Positions 9,601 through 16,435 of a stretch of 16,435 bases of DNA are shown here, in pieces; within the stretch, counting starts at the first letter, position 1; the number at the start of each line of letters is the position of its first letter. The stretch is from Actinomortierella ambigua. Lineage: Eukaryota > Mortierellomycota > Mortierellomycetes > Mortierellales > Mortierellaceae. The position numbers were made by a program, and so were the translations under genes. Below the pieces are notes generated by a model. It had not been told where the DNA came from, searched no databases, and saw nothing but the letters and a program-made list of their open reading frames with translations. Where the stretch lies: NCBI GenBank assembly GCA_016098155.1, contig JAAAJB010000703.1, positions 1-16,435 on the forward strand, in the 5' to 3' direction.

Positions 9601-10029
9601 GACAGCATGGCATTCGCTTGGTACAGCAAAAGTGCCAGTCAGGGCAACGAGTTTGCTCAGTTCAATCTTGGATCGATGCTCCAACTTGGCTTGGGGACCG
9701 ACCGGTGCTATGCGAGGGCTCTTGACCTGTTCCACAAGGCTGCTGATAGCGGAGAACCAAACGCTCACTTTCATGTCGAATGGTTGACTACCGTCGACAG
9801 CCTTGAGGGACAGACCCCTGCTGATGATGCAGAAGCAATTGCAGTGCACCGTCAAGGAGCCGAGCAAGGATTTGCAGCCGCGCAGTATGGTCTTGCACGG
9901 ATGTACGAGAAAGGTTGCGGCATCAATGTGGATATGAGCGAGGCGATCAGGTGGTACAGGCAGGCTGCAGATCAAGGGCATGTGGATGCCAAGGATCGCA
10001 TGGACTTTCTTCAAAAACATTTGGATTGA
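6601..10029 (+). CDS. Kinase-Sel1 repeat protein C
   Basis: Proposed coding exons are 6601-6603 (ATG only) and 6694-10029, for 1112 residues. The kinase has all core motifs: GSGAFGSV, CAAK lysine, KEIKVL helix-C glutamate, HRDLKSAN, DFG, APE, DIYALG and DPDQRP. It differs from B at only about a dozen positions in the first 190 residues and has two extra residues after the APE. The acidic linker is at about 7500-7650. Twenty-two Sel1 units follow from 7654, the longest array here, with a 13-unit variable core. The intron contains no in-frame stop, so retention would add 30 residues at the N-terminus, unlike in gene B. No signal peptide or membrane segment is seen. It probably acts as a soluble kinase whose solenoid chooses the partner; the partner is unknown. 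The gene converges on the ACBD5-like gene on the other strand. Confidence 0.9.
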   Translation: MVSLTRTYVQLWVPNHRLTPTPDLTPSSASKPSLQSMLVLGNLLGSGAFGSVQEARWGCQQCAAKSFHVSHSDFHEHAIQKEIKVLQKLKHRNIIQFYRTHKQEDRIYLIMELAERGTLTKAIRANILDWPTKTRIAHEIARGLEYIHQEDVLHRDLKSANVLLTKHMEAKLADFGLAQMRSTISNSQSMSSAGGRLAGTLGWLAPELLEVNKDKPPYSTKSDIYALGVVMWEMAANCTQPYKNQDNGALIALHVTSGRRETLPEDTPTEYREYAEHCWHQDPDQRPHASEVILVPEAVRQDVANESDGDGDDNTPMSFSFDDNDNVDTAARVHNKQDNTYSDTRCVPQTEDIVIRHFGQAAERGNNDAQLFLAWLYSHGGGGVDKSVENSLWWYHKAARCGNITAQLILGEMYEQGQGVVEASVVEAADWYRKAAVHGVVKAQVKMGEMYEEGRGVQQDDAEAFRWFHMAAKDGQADAQVKVATWCSLGRGVEQSDTEAAKWFTKAAELGYSHAQFNLGVMYVEGQGVEQSDVEAVRWYTKAAEQGNAEAQYNLGNMYNQGRGVDQSDIEAVKWYTKAAEQGNATAQFNLGVMYREGRGVGQSDIEAFKWYTKAAELEKAEAQLSLGLMYDEGRGVDQSDTEAFKWYIKAARQGRTEAQLSLGLMYDQGRGVDQSDVEAVKWYTKAAEQGNATAQYNLGVMYDQGQGLDQSDVEAVKWYTKAAEQGKTTAQFNLGVLYREGRGVDQSDVEAFKWFTKVAEEGVADAQAILGWMYRYGQGVSQSDVEAVRWFTKAAEQGNATAQFNLGNMCDQGRGVDQSDVEAVKWYIKAAEQGRADAQSNLGWMYRYGQGVGQSDVEAVKWFTMAAKQEVPEAQLNLGNMYSEGRGVEQSDIEAVKWYTKAAEQGNATAQFNLGVMYHQGQGVDQSDTEAVMWYTKAAKLGYPDAQCNLGWMYDQGRGVDQSDVEAVKWLSKAAEHGYAHAQNNLGWKYDLGKGVKQSDSMAFAWYSKSASQGNEFAQFNLGSMLQLGLGTDRCYARALDLFHKAADSGEPNAHFHVEWLTTVDSLEGQTPADDAEAIAVHRQGAEQGFAAAQYGLARMYEKGCGINVDMSEAIRWYRQAADQGHVDAKDRMDFLQKHLD
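6604..6693 (+). other. Intron of gene C directly after the ATG
   Basis: The donor GTAAGC abuts the ATG. The branch site CTAAC is at 6652-6656 and the first following AG is an AAG ending at 6693. It is 90 nt and phase 0, like the gene B intron, with internal compensating indels. Here the intron is open in frame, so splicing is inferred mainly from gene B. Confidence 0.7.
7654..10026 (+). repeat. Sel1 repeat array of gene C, 22 units
   Basis: Units start at 7654, 7771, 7882, 7990 and 8098, then every 108 bp from 8206 to 9718, then 9835 and 9943. Units 1-4 and 18-22 are the fixed ends. Units 5-17 (8098-9501) are the variable core. Units 7, 13 and 16 share nearly the same DNA around EQGNATAQFNLG, and units 8-9 match units 11-12 of gene A almost base for base. 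Confidence 0.9.
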
Positions 10030-10203
10030 AGATGGTAGCCTGATATCCCAGTATGTTGCTTGTCCTGGCCCATATATCTCCAATGGTTTAAAGGCAATCT
10101 TGCAGGATAATTGATAACACATTTCGTATGTGCAGCCCGGTCGACATCGAACGATGAGAGGCCGACGTATGGCGATATCATGTTGAGGATGAGAGTATGC
10201 ATT

Positions 10204-10213
10204 AATAAATAAA
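10204..10213 (+). terminator. Candidate poly(A) signal for gene C
   Basis: Two overlapping AATAAA hexamers (10204-10209 and 10208-10213) lie about 175 nt after the gene C stop codon, close to the 177 nt seen for gene A. Confidence 0.5.
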
Positions 10214-10285
10214 ATATCTGAAGGGTTATCTGCGTGTAGGATTTGTACCGAACACGTTTCATGGAATCACTTTCGACGCTGCGCC

Positions 10286-10720
10286 ATCCATCCTAGCCAG
10301 AACTCTTGGAATGGGGGCTCTTGGTGGCCACTCTCTACAGCCCATGAAATAGACCAGTGGATGACAGTCTACATCGACAACATTTATATGGTCACTCAAC
10401 ATGTGGGATTAATCAAGAGTAGGCGCTCCGGATCCTTTATATGGCAGAGGATCCGATCCAGTACGCAACGTTTTGGTCCCTATTCCGAAAGATCTACCAG
10501 GGGGGACAAGGAAAGAATGGTGAAAATCAGGCATAGTGAACAACAGATCACATGGTGGAACTCTGACAGTGTACTCATAAGAAACGGCATTTGGGAGACA
10601 CTTTGCTGGGAGATGGCAATTCAGAGCTGGCCGTGATTATGGGCATGCTTGTGGCACTAAAGACGCAGGAACACTTCGGGGCTGCGTATGAACAAAGTAC
10701 CAACATTCAGCTCTCCCTAG
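10286..10720 (+). repeat. Decayed copy of the kinase-Sel1 spacer after gene C
   Basis: Pieces align in order with the two upstream spacers: CAGAACTC...CTTGGTGGCCA-CTCT at 10299-10338 resembles 2356-2400 and 5852-5894, a CCCATGAA stretch near 10342 resembles 6008-6016, and GACGCAGGAAC...GGGGCTGCGT near 10661-10690 resembles 2660-2690. Similarity is patchy and was judged by eye only. It marks the right border of the duplicated cluster. Confidence 0.45.
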
Positions 10721-11436
10721 CGTCAGTCATGGCGTGAGCTCCCTCGCATACAGACCAGAACCATGGAGCGGGGCAGCAGACCCTCAGCCTCCCCGGCCCC
10801 CCACAACCTCCACAGACCGGACGGAGCAATCTGCGCAATTATTATTGTAGCCTTTTAAGTGTACATGATTGTGCATTTTGGACTTATTTATCCATGGTAA
10901 AGATAGAATGGGCTTGGCTGGCTACTTGCCGCGAGAAGTTGGCCGAAGGTAGATTCCATTAGGCCGAATCGAGATGGGGCAACGAAGTGATATAATGGCT
11001 ATTTGGTTGCTTGGTTGTACCAAGTTGCATCCTAAGGCGCTTTGATCTATTGTACGCCTCGGATAAGAAGAGAGTGGATGCCACCCGTGGTTCATTGCAG
11101 ATTCCAGCTGGGGATTCGATTAGGCTAGCGCTTTGCTCCACGCTTGGTAGCTTCGGTATTGAACCCAGCATGCCTTGAGTGAGTAAATAGGAGGATCGCC
11201 AATTCGCCAGACGACGTCAGAAGGTGTTGCTTAGATATGGAAAAAGATGGAAGAGGAATATGCCCACGAGAAGAACCGATCAAGGAACAAGGACCATACC
11301 TAGCAAGCTATCAGATTACCTGCGAGTGACATTATAGACACGTCGACACGCTGAAAAGAGCGCACTTGCTTTTTTCCAGACACGCGCCTGGGACTGCAAC
11401 GAAACTATACACGACTATGACAGTGTGTTTTTAGTT

Positions 11437-11442
11437 TTTATT
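11437..11442 (-). terminator. Candidate poly(A) signal for the ACBD5/Atg37-like gene
   Basis: AATAAA on the - strand (TTTATT on +) lies about 142 nt after the stop codon at 11584, a usual 3' UTR length. Confidence 0.5.
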
Positions 11443-11489
11443 TACGTGTGTTACGAATGAATATGATATTGTGAATGTGTTGAACAATG

Positions 11490-11493
<4 letters not shown>

Positions 11494-11538
<45 letters not shown>
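11494..11538 (+). repeat. (AG)22 microsatellite
   Basis: An uninterrupted 45-base AG dinucleotide run. It lies in the predicted 3' UTR of the - strand gene, so the transcript would carry a CU-rich run between the stop codon and the poly(A) signal. Confidence 0.95.
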
Positions 11539-11540
<2 letters not shown>

Positions 11541-11583
11541 TGGTGGGAGAAAGTGAAAAGAAGACAGCGCGACTGAAAAAAAA

Positions 11584-14500
11584 CTACCAATACCCATTCC
11601 TCCGTCCAGCAGACAGCACCGCCCGCTGGTTCCGTCGCCCGACCCGGACCATCTCGCCGCACCATCGCATCATCGCCCGCCACCACACCTCGCCCTCGCG
11701 CCGTCCTTGGCCGATATACGCCAAAATGGCAAACGCGATCGGCGACTTGCGTCGGTACAGGACCGCAAACACGATCAACAACAGCACGGCATTGATCAGC
11801 CCCTGTCGCAACACCATCTTCAGGATCCCACGCGCCGACCGCTTCTCCAGTCGCTGCGTCTGCGATCGTCGCTCCAGCGTCTCCTGCAACAGGTGCAGCT
11901 GCTCCGACAGCGCCGTCACCTCGTTCTGCAGGTGCTCCACCTCCCGCTCCAGGATCGCTGTTGACGCCCCGTGTGGACAATCCACCGTCATCGCTGTCGT
12001 GGATGCTGTCGGGCTACTGCTGCTGCCGCTGCTGCTTATCGCCAACCTTTGGACTGACGACGGAGAGGATGGGAACGACGACAGCGCTGAAGACGCTGCG
12101 CGCGCCGATGCTGCCGCCAGACTGCTGCGTAGCGCCGAGATCCGAGAGACAAACCCTTGGCCCAGGCTCGACGAAGGATTATTGTTATTGATCTTGGAAG
12201 CTTCGGTTAGCCGTGCAGATCCTGTCAGTGCTGCCGTTGTTGTCGCTGCTGGGGTGGGCTCGGTCTGTGCACGGCTTGAGAGGGCCGAGGATGGTGGTGA
12301 TTGTGGGGTCTCTCCTGCGGTTGACAATGTAGATTGTTGTTGCGAAGGAGATGAGGGAACTGAGGAAGAGGGAGATGGTGGTGGTGGTGATGCACGAGTG
12401 ACTCCTGGCAGATGTGGCTGTGTGGGAGCATTACCGCCACCACCACTACTGCTACTACCACTGCCCATACCGCCGTCGCTGCCGCTGTTTTGGCCACTGG
12501 CTTGGCGCGCCATGGCAAACATCGTAGCCGGGCACATCCCGTCAGCCGTGGTCTTCTTTGTCACGGGACATACGGCGCCCTCGGGATGGAAGGTCGCTGG
12601 TGAAGTGCGCAGAGGAGTTGAGGTCGAAGGAGATGAGGCGGTTTTCACGCTTAGGTGACTGTCTGCCTGATCCTGTAGTGCTAATGGCGTGGGTGACGAT
12701 GGTGAGGCGGAGGAGGACGAGTGGTGGGATTCTTCGCTCATGCGGTGAACAATATGAGCTTCAGTGATCGTAGGGTATAGCCGCATCGCATCCGCCGCCT
12801 TGGACGTTGACAGAGTTGGCGACGACAACGGTGCAAACGTCCACACTGAATCCTTGGACGGCTGGTCCAGCACTGGCGACGCGTTCTTGCTGGTGGTGAC
12901 CGAGCCTCCATATCCCGACGATGACATTGAGCTCGCGCGCGACTTTGTCTGACCATGGGCTTCCTCAGACGGAGCCAGGACTGTAGTCTTCGCCCCGTTC
13001 TCTGTCGGTGTCTCCAGCCCTGTTACGCCTAGCGCATTCTCGTCATCGGCGTCCTCGGCAAGAATAGTGGCCAGCACTACTGCCTCGGGCGCTTTGCGAT
13101 CATGCAATAAAACTGCAACCTCGGGGTCCTCGGTATCAGCGTCCGCGTCCTTGCCTAGTTCTACAGAGCCATTGCCATCCTGCTCCAGCTGAACCACAGT
13201 CGCCTCTTCCTCGATTTTGTCCTCCTCGTCAAAGACGCCTTCATCAATCAAGTCTTCTCGTCGTGGCTGTGGCTGTGGCTCTGGCGGTGGCGGTGACGGT
13301 TGCGTCTGCTCACGCTCCCGACCTTGCAGTTGACGGCGCTCTTCCTCCTGCTCTTCTTCTTCTTCGGCCACCCTCGCAGCTTCGTGCTCGGCTGCGATTT
13401 CGGCCTCGTCGCCATACTCTTCGGAGGACTGATACACCTCATCCTCGTCCTCGTCCTCGTCCTCGTCTTCGTCCTCGCCACCGTCCGCTTCGTCTCCTGA
13501 TGAGTACACGCTTAGCTTCCTTTCCTCCTCGCTTCCTTCGTTGATCTCTGGGGAAGGAGGATCCAACAGCTGGTCGCTGGCAAGTTCATAGACTGATGTA
13601 GCCGCAGACCGAAGGCCTGTGGCCGTAGAGGCGAGAGAATAGCCGATCGACCCGCTGTTACGCATCGGATAAAATCCTATTGGCCGCTGGTTGCTGTTAT
13701 TGCTATTGTTGTTCATCGTTTGGCTGGAAGTGGTTGACGTGGTCTCTGATAGAGGCGAAGATTGTGAACGCGTTCCTGCTGCTGCTGCTGAAGGCTCCTT
13801 GTCATCCAGTGCAGGGGTTGGCTCCTCGAGCGCATTCAAAGGTGATGCCGACCTTTCTGTGATTTCGTCTGCTAACGCAAAGAGCTCTGGGTGCTCCACG
13901 GCGGCCTTTCTCAACGACTATAAAAAAGAGATATTCAATAAAATTTAGTCCGAGGAAACAAAAAAAAAGGATGAAGCAGGACTGGATAACATGAGCCGCC
14001 ATGCAATTCATGCCAACTATCAGAGGGAAAAAAAAAAAAAGAGAGACAAGAGGGGGGAGAATAGGGGGCAGTCCATTTCAATCGCGACGGCCGAAGGGGG
14101 GGGGGGAGAACAGGAGATGGCAGGGAAGGAAAGGAGAGATGCATTGTTGAAAAGAACAACCCTTACTTGGTCAACAATGTCGACATAGATGGCCTTGGCC
14201 TCCTCTTTGGTCTTGCCACTCATGTTGGCCCATGCTTGCCACTTGTTCCGTGCAGTAATATCGAAGAAGGCCGGCTTGGGGCCCTTGGCGTCGCCAACTG
14301 TCGCTTGCTTGTATGCACCATAGAGCTAAATTGTCCCGTCAAGGCATGTCATTAGAGAACGGAGTGAGAAAAAAAAAGTATTACAAACACATGAGATTTG
14401 AGTGTGAGTGGTGAGGTGTGGTTGCTTTTTTTGAGGTGTTGTTTGCTTTAAGAGCGAATCCTTTTTGCTTTGTCGTGTGCCACCACCCCAGCTGTTGGTA

Positions 14501-15947
14501 GACTACTGGCCCCACATGAAAACGCAACACAAACAAAACAAAAAAAGAGGTACGAAATGAAAGTATGGATTGTTTTTGTTGCGCAGAGGGGAGGGGGGAT
14601 GGTGGGTAGGATTGGGTGGTGCGCATTACATGGTTCTGGCGCTCGCCCGTTGGGCTGAAGAGAGAGAGCGGTGCTGTGGAGGCTCGGGGCAGCGGTGGAG
14701 GAGGAGGAGAACGGTGAGAAAAGGGAGGAGGCGAAGGAGAGAAAGAAGGAGGCGGCGGTAGACTGTCCGACAACGACCTAAACACCCCGGGGATTGTCGA
14801 GGTGTGTTCACCGTCGCTCGAGTCCTCTTCTTCTTCCTCCTCCCCGCTGCTCCCATCGTCTCCTTCGCTGGTGGTGCTTCCCTCTGTGCCTGTTGTCTCT
14901 GTCTCTGAGTCTGTGTCTGTGTCTGTGTCTGTCTCGCTGACACCGTCGATGCTTTCCACGCCGCTCTCCGCTCCCCGATCGCCACTATAGTCCAGAGGCT
15001 CTTTGTGCAACGAGGCTGAGGATCCCGACAAGGTGGAGGAGAGACGAGAAGGCGGTCGTGGTGGCAGAGCAAAGGGCAGAGAAGGAGTGAGTGGACTGCT
15101 TGATGGGGTGCTACTCCTTCGGAAGCTTGCCCCAGTGAAAGGGGAGGAGACCATGAAAGGCAAGGATGGGTATAAGGACGGTGAGGAGCGAGCAGGAGGG
15201 ATGGTGGCTGCAGAGGAGGAGGTGGTGGAGGAGGAGGATGCCCTCCTGCTGCTGCTAGCCATGGCAGGAGCAACAGACTATGGTGATGTGCTGTCACCGC
15301 GTGGGAAGGGCGGGCGACTGACTAGGCTGAGGATCGACAATGGGCCGTGTTTGTCTTTTAAGTGTGAGAGAGGTGAAGATGGAGAAAAGTGAAATAGCAA
15401 GGTATCGGGAGGAATAATAATAATAAAGAAAGAATAGCTGCTGGTTGGTGGTGCAGTGCAGTAATGCGGAGGTGTGAATGAAAGCGAGTGCCCGCTCTTT
15501 TTCATGTCCACACTACTCCACAGAGTAACAAACAGAACGTGAAAGAGGCAAGAGAGAGAAACAGAAAAAAAAAAGGGAGAGCACACAACACACACATACA
15601 GAGAGACTTACATCCCTCCGCTCTCCCCCGTCTTCAACCTCTTTCCCTTTGCACTTTCACGAGCATGGGTGTCAGACAGTGCAGTATGTGTGCAGCTGCA
15701 TAAAACAAGTCCTCAGAGGGTGAGAGAGACAGAGAGGGAGAGAGGGAGAGAGGTGCTGTAGTTGTTGCTGTTGCCGTTGCTGTAATGATAAGCTAGCATG
15801 GACATGATATGCTTCGCTTGGACATACCAGGAGCTCATCCTCGTCCGAGAAGGCATGCATGCTACTGTAGTCGGTGGTCGCTGTCGATCGAGGGCCAGCC
15901 TTCACAAGCTCTGCTGCCTTTTGAAAGGGTGATCTCGGCGCGACCAT
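11584..15947 (-). CDS. ATG37: ACBD5/Atg37-like acyl-CoA-binding, membrane-anchored protein
   Basis: Coding exons are 15947-15828, 14325-14167 and 13917-11584, all joined in phase 0, for 870 residues. Exon 1 gives the ACBP helix 1 region (FQKAAELVK); exon 2 begins LYGAYKQATVGD and holds KWQAW and IYVDIVD. Y42, K46, K68 and Y87 correspond in register to the ligand-binding Tyr28, Lys32, Lys54 and Tyr73 of bovine ACBP. A disordered stretch rich in Ser, Pro and acidic residues covers about 115-745, with an acidic run at 240-253 and a candidate FFAT motif at 254-260. A coiled coil spans about 747-787, then the hydrophobic anchor 800-829 and an Arg-rich tail. ACBD5/Atg37 family proteins bind long-chain acyl-CoA on peroxisomes and act in pexophagy or membrane contact; the basic tail fits peroxisomal targeting. 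It is much longer than usual relatives (about 400-550 residues). A Golgi ACBD3-type protein is less likely because no GOLD domain is seen. Confidence 0.85.
13417..13440 (-). other. Candidate FFAT (VAP-binding) motif in the ACBD5-like protein
   Basis: Residues 253-260 read EVYQSSEE, directly after an alternating Glu-Asp run, followed by YGDE. FFAT motifs bind VAP proteins of the ER; their core has an aromatic at position 2 and an acidic residue or phosphorylatable Ser/Thr at position 4. As I recall, human ACBD5 uses EVYCDSME followed by QFG at nearly the same residue number. Here position 4 is Ser257, which would make it a phospho-FFAT type. Confidence 0.5.
13441..13479 (-). repeat. Coding hexanucleotide repeat (Glu-Asp run)
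   Basis: On the + strand the unit is CTCGTC repeated with one variant. On the coding strand it gives an alternating Glu-Asp run at residues 240-253 of the ACBD5-like protein. It is prone to length change and forms the acidic tract in front of the candidate FFAT core. Confidence 0.85.
13918..14166 (-). other. Intron 2 of the ACBD5-like gene
   Basis: The donor GTAAGG follows codon 93 (CAA) and the acceptor TTTTTTATAG precedes TCG, which opens exon 3. Length is 249 bp. It contains an 11-base G run (14096-14106) and a 13-base A run (14028-14040), both possible sites of sequencing error but not in coding sequence. Confidence 0.85.
14326..15827 (-). other. Intron 1 of the ACBD5-like gene, 1502 bp
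   Basis: The donor GTATGT follows codon 40 and the acceptor TTTAG precedes the LYGAYKQ exon; a CTAAT branch-like site lies about 30 nt before the acceptor. Joining the two exons gives a continuous ACBP helix 2 (DELLLYGAYKQATVGD), so this intron is removed in the functional transcript. It is far longer than the other introns of the window and contains a 293-codon same-strand open frame at 15262-14381, plus GA-rich repeats at 15719-15755. Confidence 0.8.
14381..15262 (-). other. Open frame within intron 1 (alternative exon or chance)
   Basis: The frame runs 293 codons from an ATG to a stop and would give a Ser/Pro-rich protein with a Thr-Asp repeat, a poly-Glu run and proline-rich patches. Just upstream of the ATG, ATAG at about 15277 resembles a splice acceptor and keeps phase 0. 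If it were included between exons 1 and 2 it would break ACBP helix 2, so it is not part of the main product. Composition resembles the disordered middle of exon 3. It could be an alternative exon, a nested gene or a chance open frame in low-complexity DNA. Confidence 0.3.
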
Positions 15948-16435
15948 TGTGAGTTGATAAGTTGGATTGGGGGGATATAGAGTGTATTTGTGTGTTATTT
16001 ACAGAGAGATCGATATGCAAGGGTATGTATGTCGAGAGAAAAGTGTGCAGTGGTGGTGGTGGTGGTGAAGGAATGGAGAAAATGGGAGATGCAAAAGAAA
16101 TGGAAATGTATGTTGTCACCCCCACTCTCTCTCTCACACACACTCACTCACGTTTTGTACGCTTCCCTTCCGAAACGAAAGAAGGGAAGAATTATATATT
16201 ATTGTGGAAAAACGTAGCGGGGGACTTTTTCACTTGCTGACTGAAGTCAATGCGGGTTTGAGTTCATCCTCGATCGGCACAAGGTTCAATTCGCTGCCGA
16301 AAGGGACCCGATAGTGTGCAGAACGAATGTACATGGATGTCTGCCCCCCCCCCTCCGATCGTAGATGGCACAACTACTGTATCGAAATCGCAGAGTCTCT
16401 ACCCTGAACTCTAATAAAACAGTGTGGTGTGATTG
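15948..16435 (-). promoter_or_regulatory. Upstream region of the ACBD5-like gene
   Basis: Read on the - strand, the 200 bp before the ATG are pyrimidine-rich with a CACCAC run (about 16051-16068) and CT/CA stretches, as in many fungal 5' UTRs. A TATA-like stretch (ATAATATATAAT) lies near 16191-16202. A 9-bp perfect inverted repeat (CTTCCCTTC, 10-nt loop) is at 16162-16189. Split palindrome TGACT-GA-AGTCA is at 16238-16249. A + strand AATAAA at 16413-16418 has no gene before it in the window. No tRNA was found. Confidence 0.4.

Larger units (their letters stand above)
10030..11583. other. Gene-free region between convergent genes
   Basis: No coding region, tRNA or rRNA is supported. The left part holds the 3' end of gene C and a decayed spacer copy. 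The middle (about 10730-11400) shows nothing I recognise apart from a 6-bp stem (CTTGGT-TGT-ACCAAG) near 11014. The right part contains the 3' UTR of the - strand gene, with an AG microsatellite and a poly(A) signal. Confidence 0.6.

Noticed and set aside
1..10029. Periodic 108-bp repeats read as a CRISPR-like or satellite array
   Set aside because: The period is coding and in frame, with Sel1 hallmarks. There are no unique spacers between short palindromic repeats.
1..10029. Bacterial origin, because Sel1 repeats are common in bacteria
   Set aside because: The kinase is of eukaryotic TKL-like type, the genes have spliceosomal-type introns and AATAAA signals, and there are no ribosome binding sites.
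8452..10122. A 556-codon open frame on the - strand opposite gene C
   Set aside because: It is the antisense of the Sel1 repeats. The 108-bp unit is a multiple of three, so any stop-free antisense frame stays open through the whole array. Its peptide has no recognisable domain.
10959..11171. A 70-codon - strand frame
   Set aside because: Short, no recognised domain, no similarity seen to neighbours, and no splice or promoter context that supports it.
11471..12658. A 395-codon + strand frame opposite exon 3 of the ACBD5-like gene
   Set aside because: It includes the AG microsatellite and lies antisense to the coiled coil and anchor of a recognisable protein. Its composition reflects antisense low-complexity DNA.
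14626..15297. A second - strand frame in intron 1 starting MTAHHHSLLLL
   Set aside because: Overlaps the 293-codon frame in another phase. It is proline/glutamine low complexity and has no conserved features.
16255..16310. GGTTCAATTC resembling a tRNA T-arm
   Set aside because: The flanking five bases on each side do not pair, and no anticodon or acceptor stem could be drawn on either strand.

Overview
The window is from a fungal genome, most likely an early-diverging member of Mucoromycota (Mortierellales is my best guess). The evidence is eukaryotic protein kinases fused to long Sel1 (TPR-like) repeat arrays, short introns with GTAAGN donors and CTAAC branch sites, AATAAA poly(A) signals, near-balanced base composition, and a gene with the domain plan of the peroxisomal acyl-CoA-binding protein ACBD5/Atg37. 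Kinase-Sel1 families are, as I recall, strongly expanded in Mortierella and in arbuscular mycorrhizal fungi. No search was run.

Positions 1-10029 hold a head-to-tail cluster of three paralogous genes on the + strand, called here A (1-2231, its 5' part lies outside the window), B (3289-5643) and C (6601-10029). Each encodes an N-terminal TKL-like kinase domain, a short acidic linker and a C-terminal array of 36-residue Sel1 units. B and C each start with a coding exon that is only the ATG, followed by a 90-nt phase-0 intron. The first four and last five Sel1 units are conserved in register in all three genes, while the middle of the array varies: 3 units in B, 8 in A and 13 in C. The intergenic spacers (about 1 kb each) are themselves diverged copies of one another, so gene plus spacer was the duplicated unit. 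A decayed spacer-like piece follows C, at about 10286-10720. Gene A is a mosaic: C-like at its 5' end, then identical to B over a 292-bp tract.

Positions 10030-11583 contain no gene that I can support. On the - strand, 15947 down to 11584 is a three-exon gene for an 870-residue ACBD5/Atg37-like protein: N-terminal acyl-CoA-binding domain (exons 1 and 2), a very long disordered middle with an acidic run directly followed by a candidate FFAT (VAP-binding) motif, a coiled coil, and a C-terminal hydrophobic anchor with a basic tail (exon 3). Its first intron is unusually long (1502 bp) and contains a 293-codon open frame on the same strand. Its promoter region fills the end of the window.

The most interesting feature is the kinase-Sel1 cluster: an intact kinase module joined to a repeat domain whose ends are fixed and whose core expands, contracts and is shuffled between neighbours. 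That pattern resembles diversifying recognition proteins. The recognition role is inference only.
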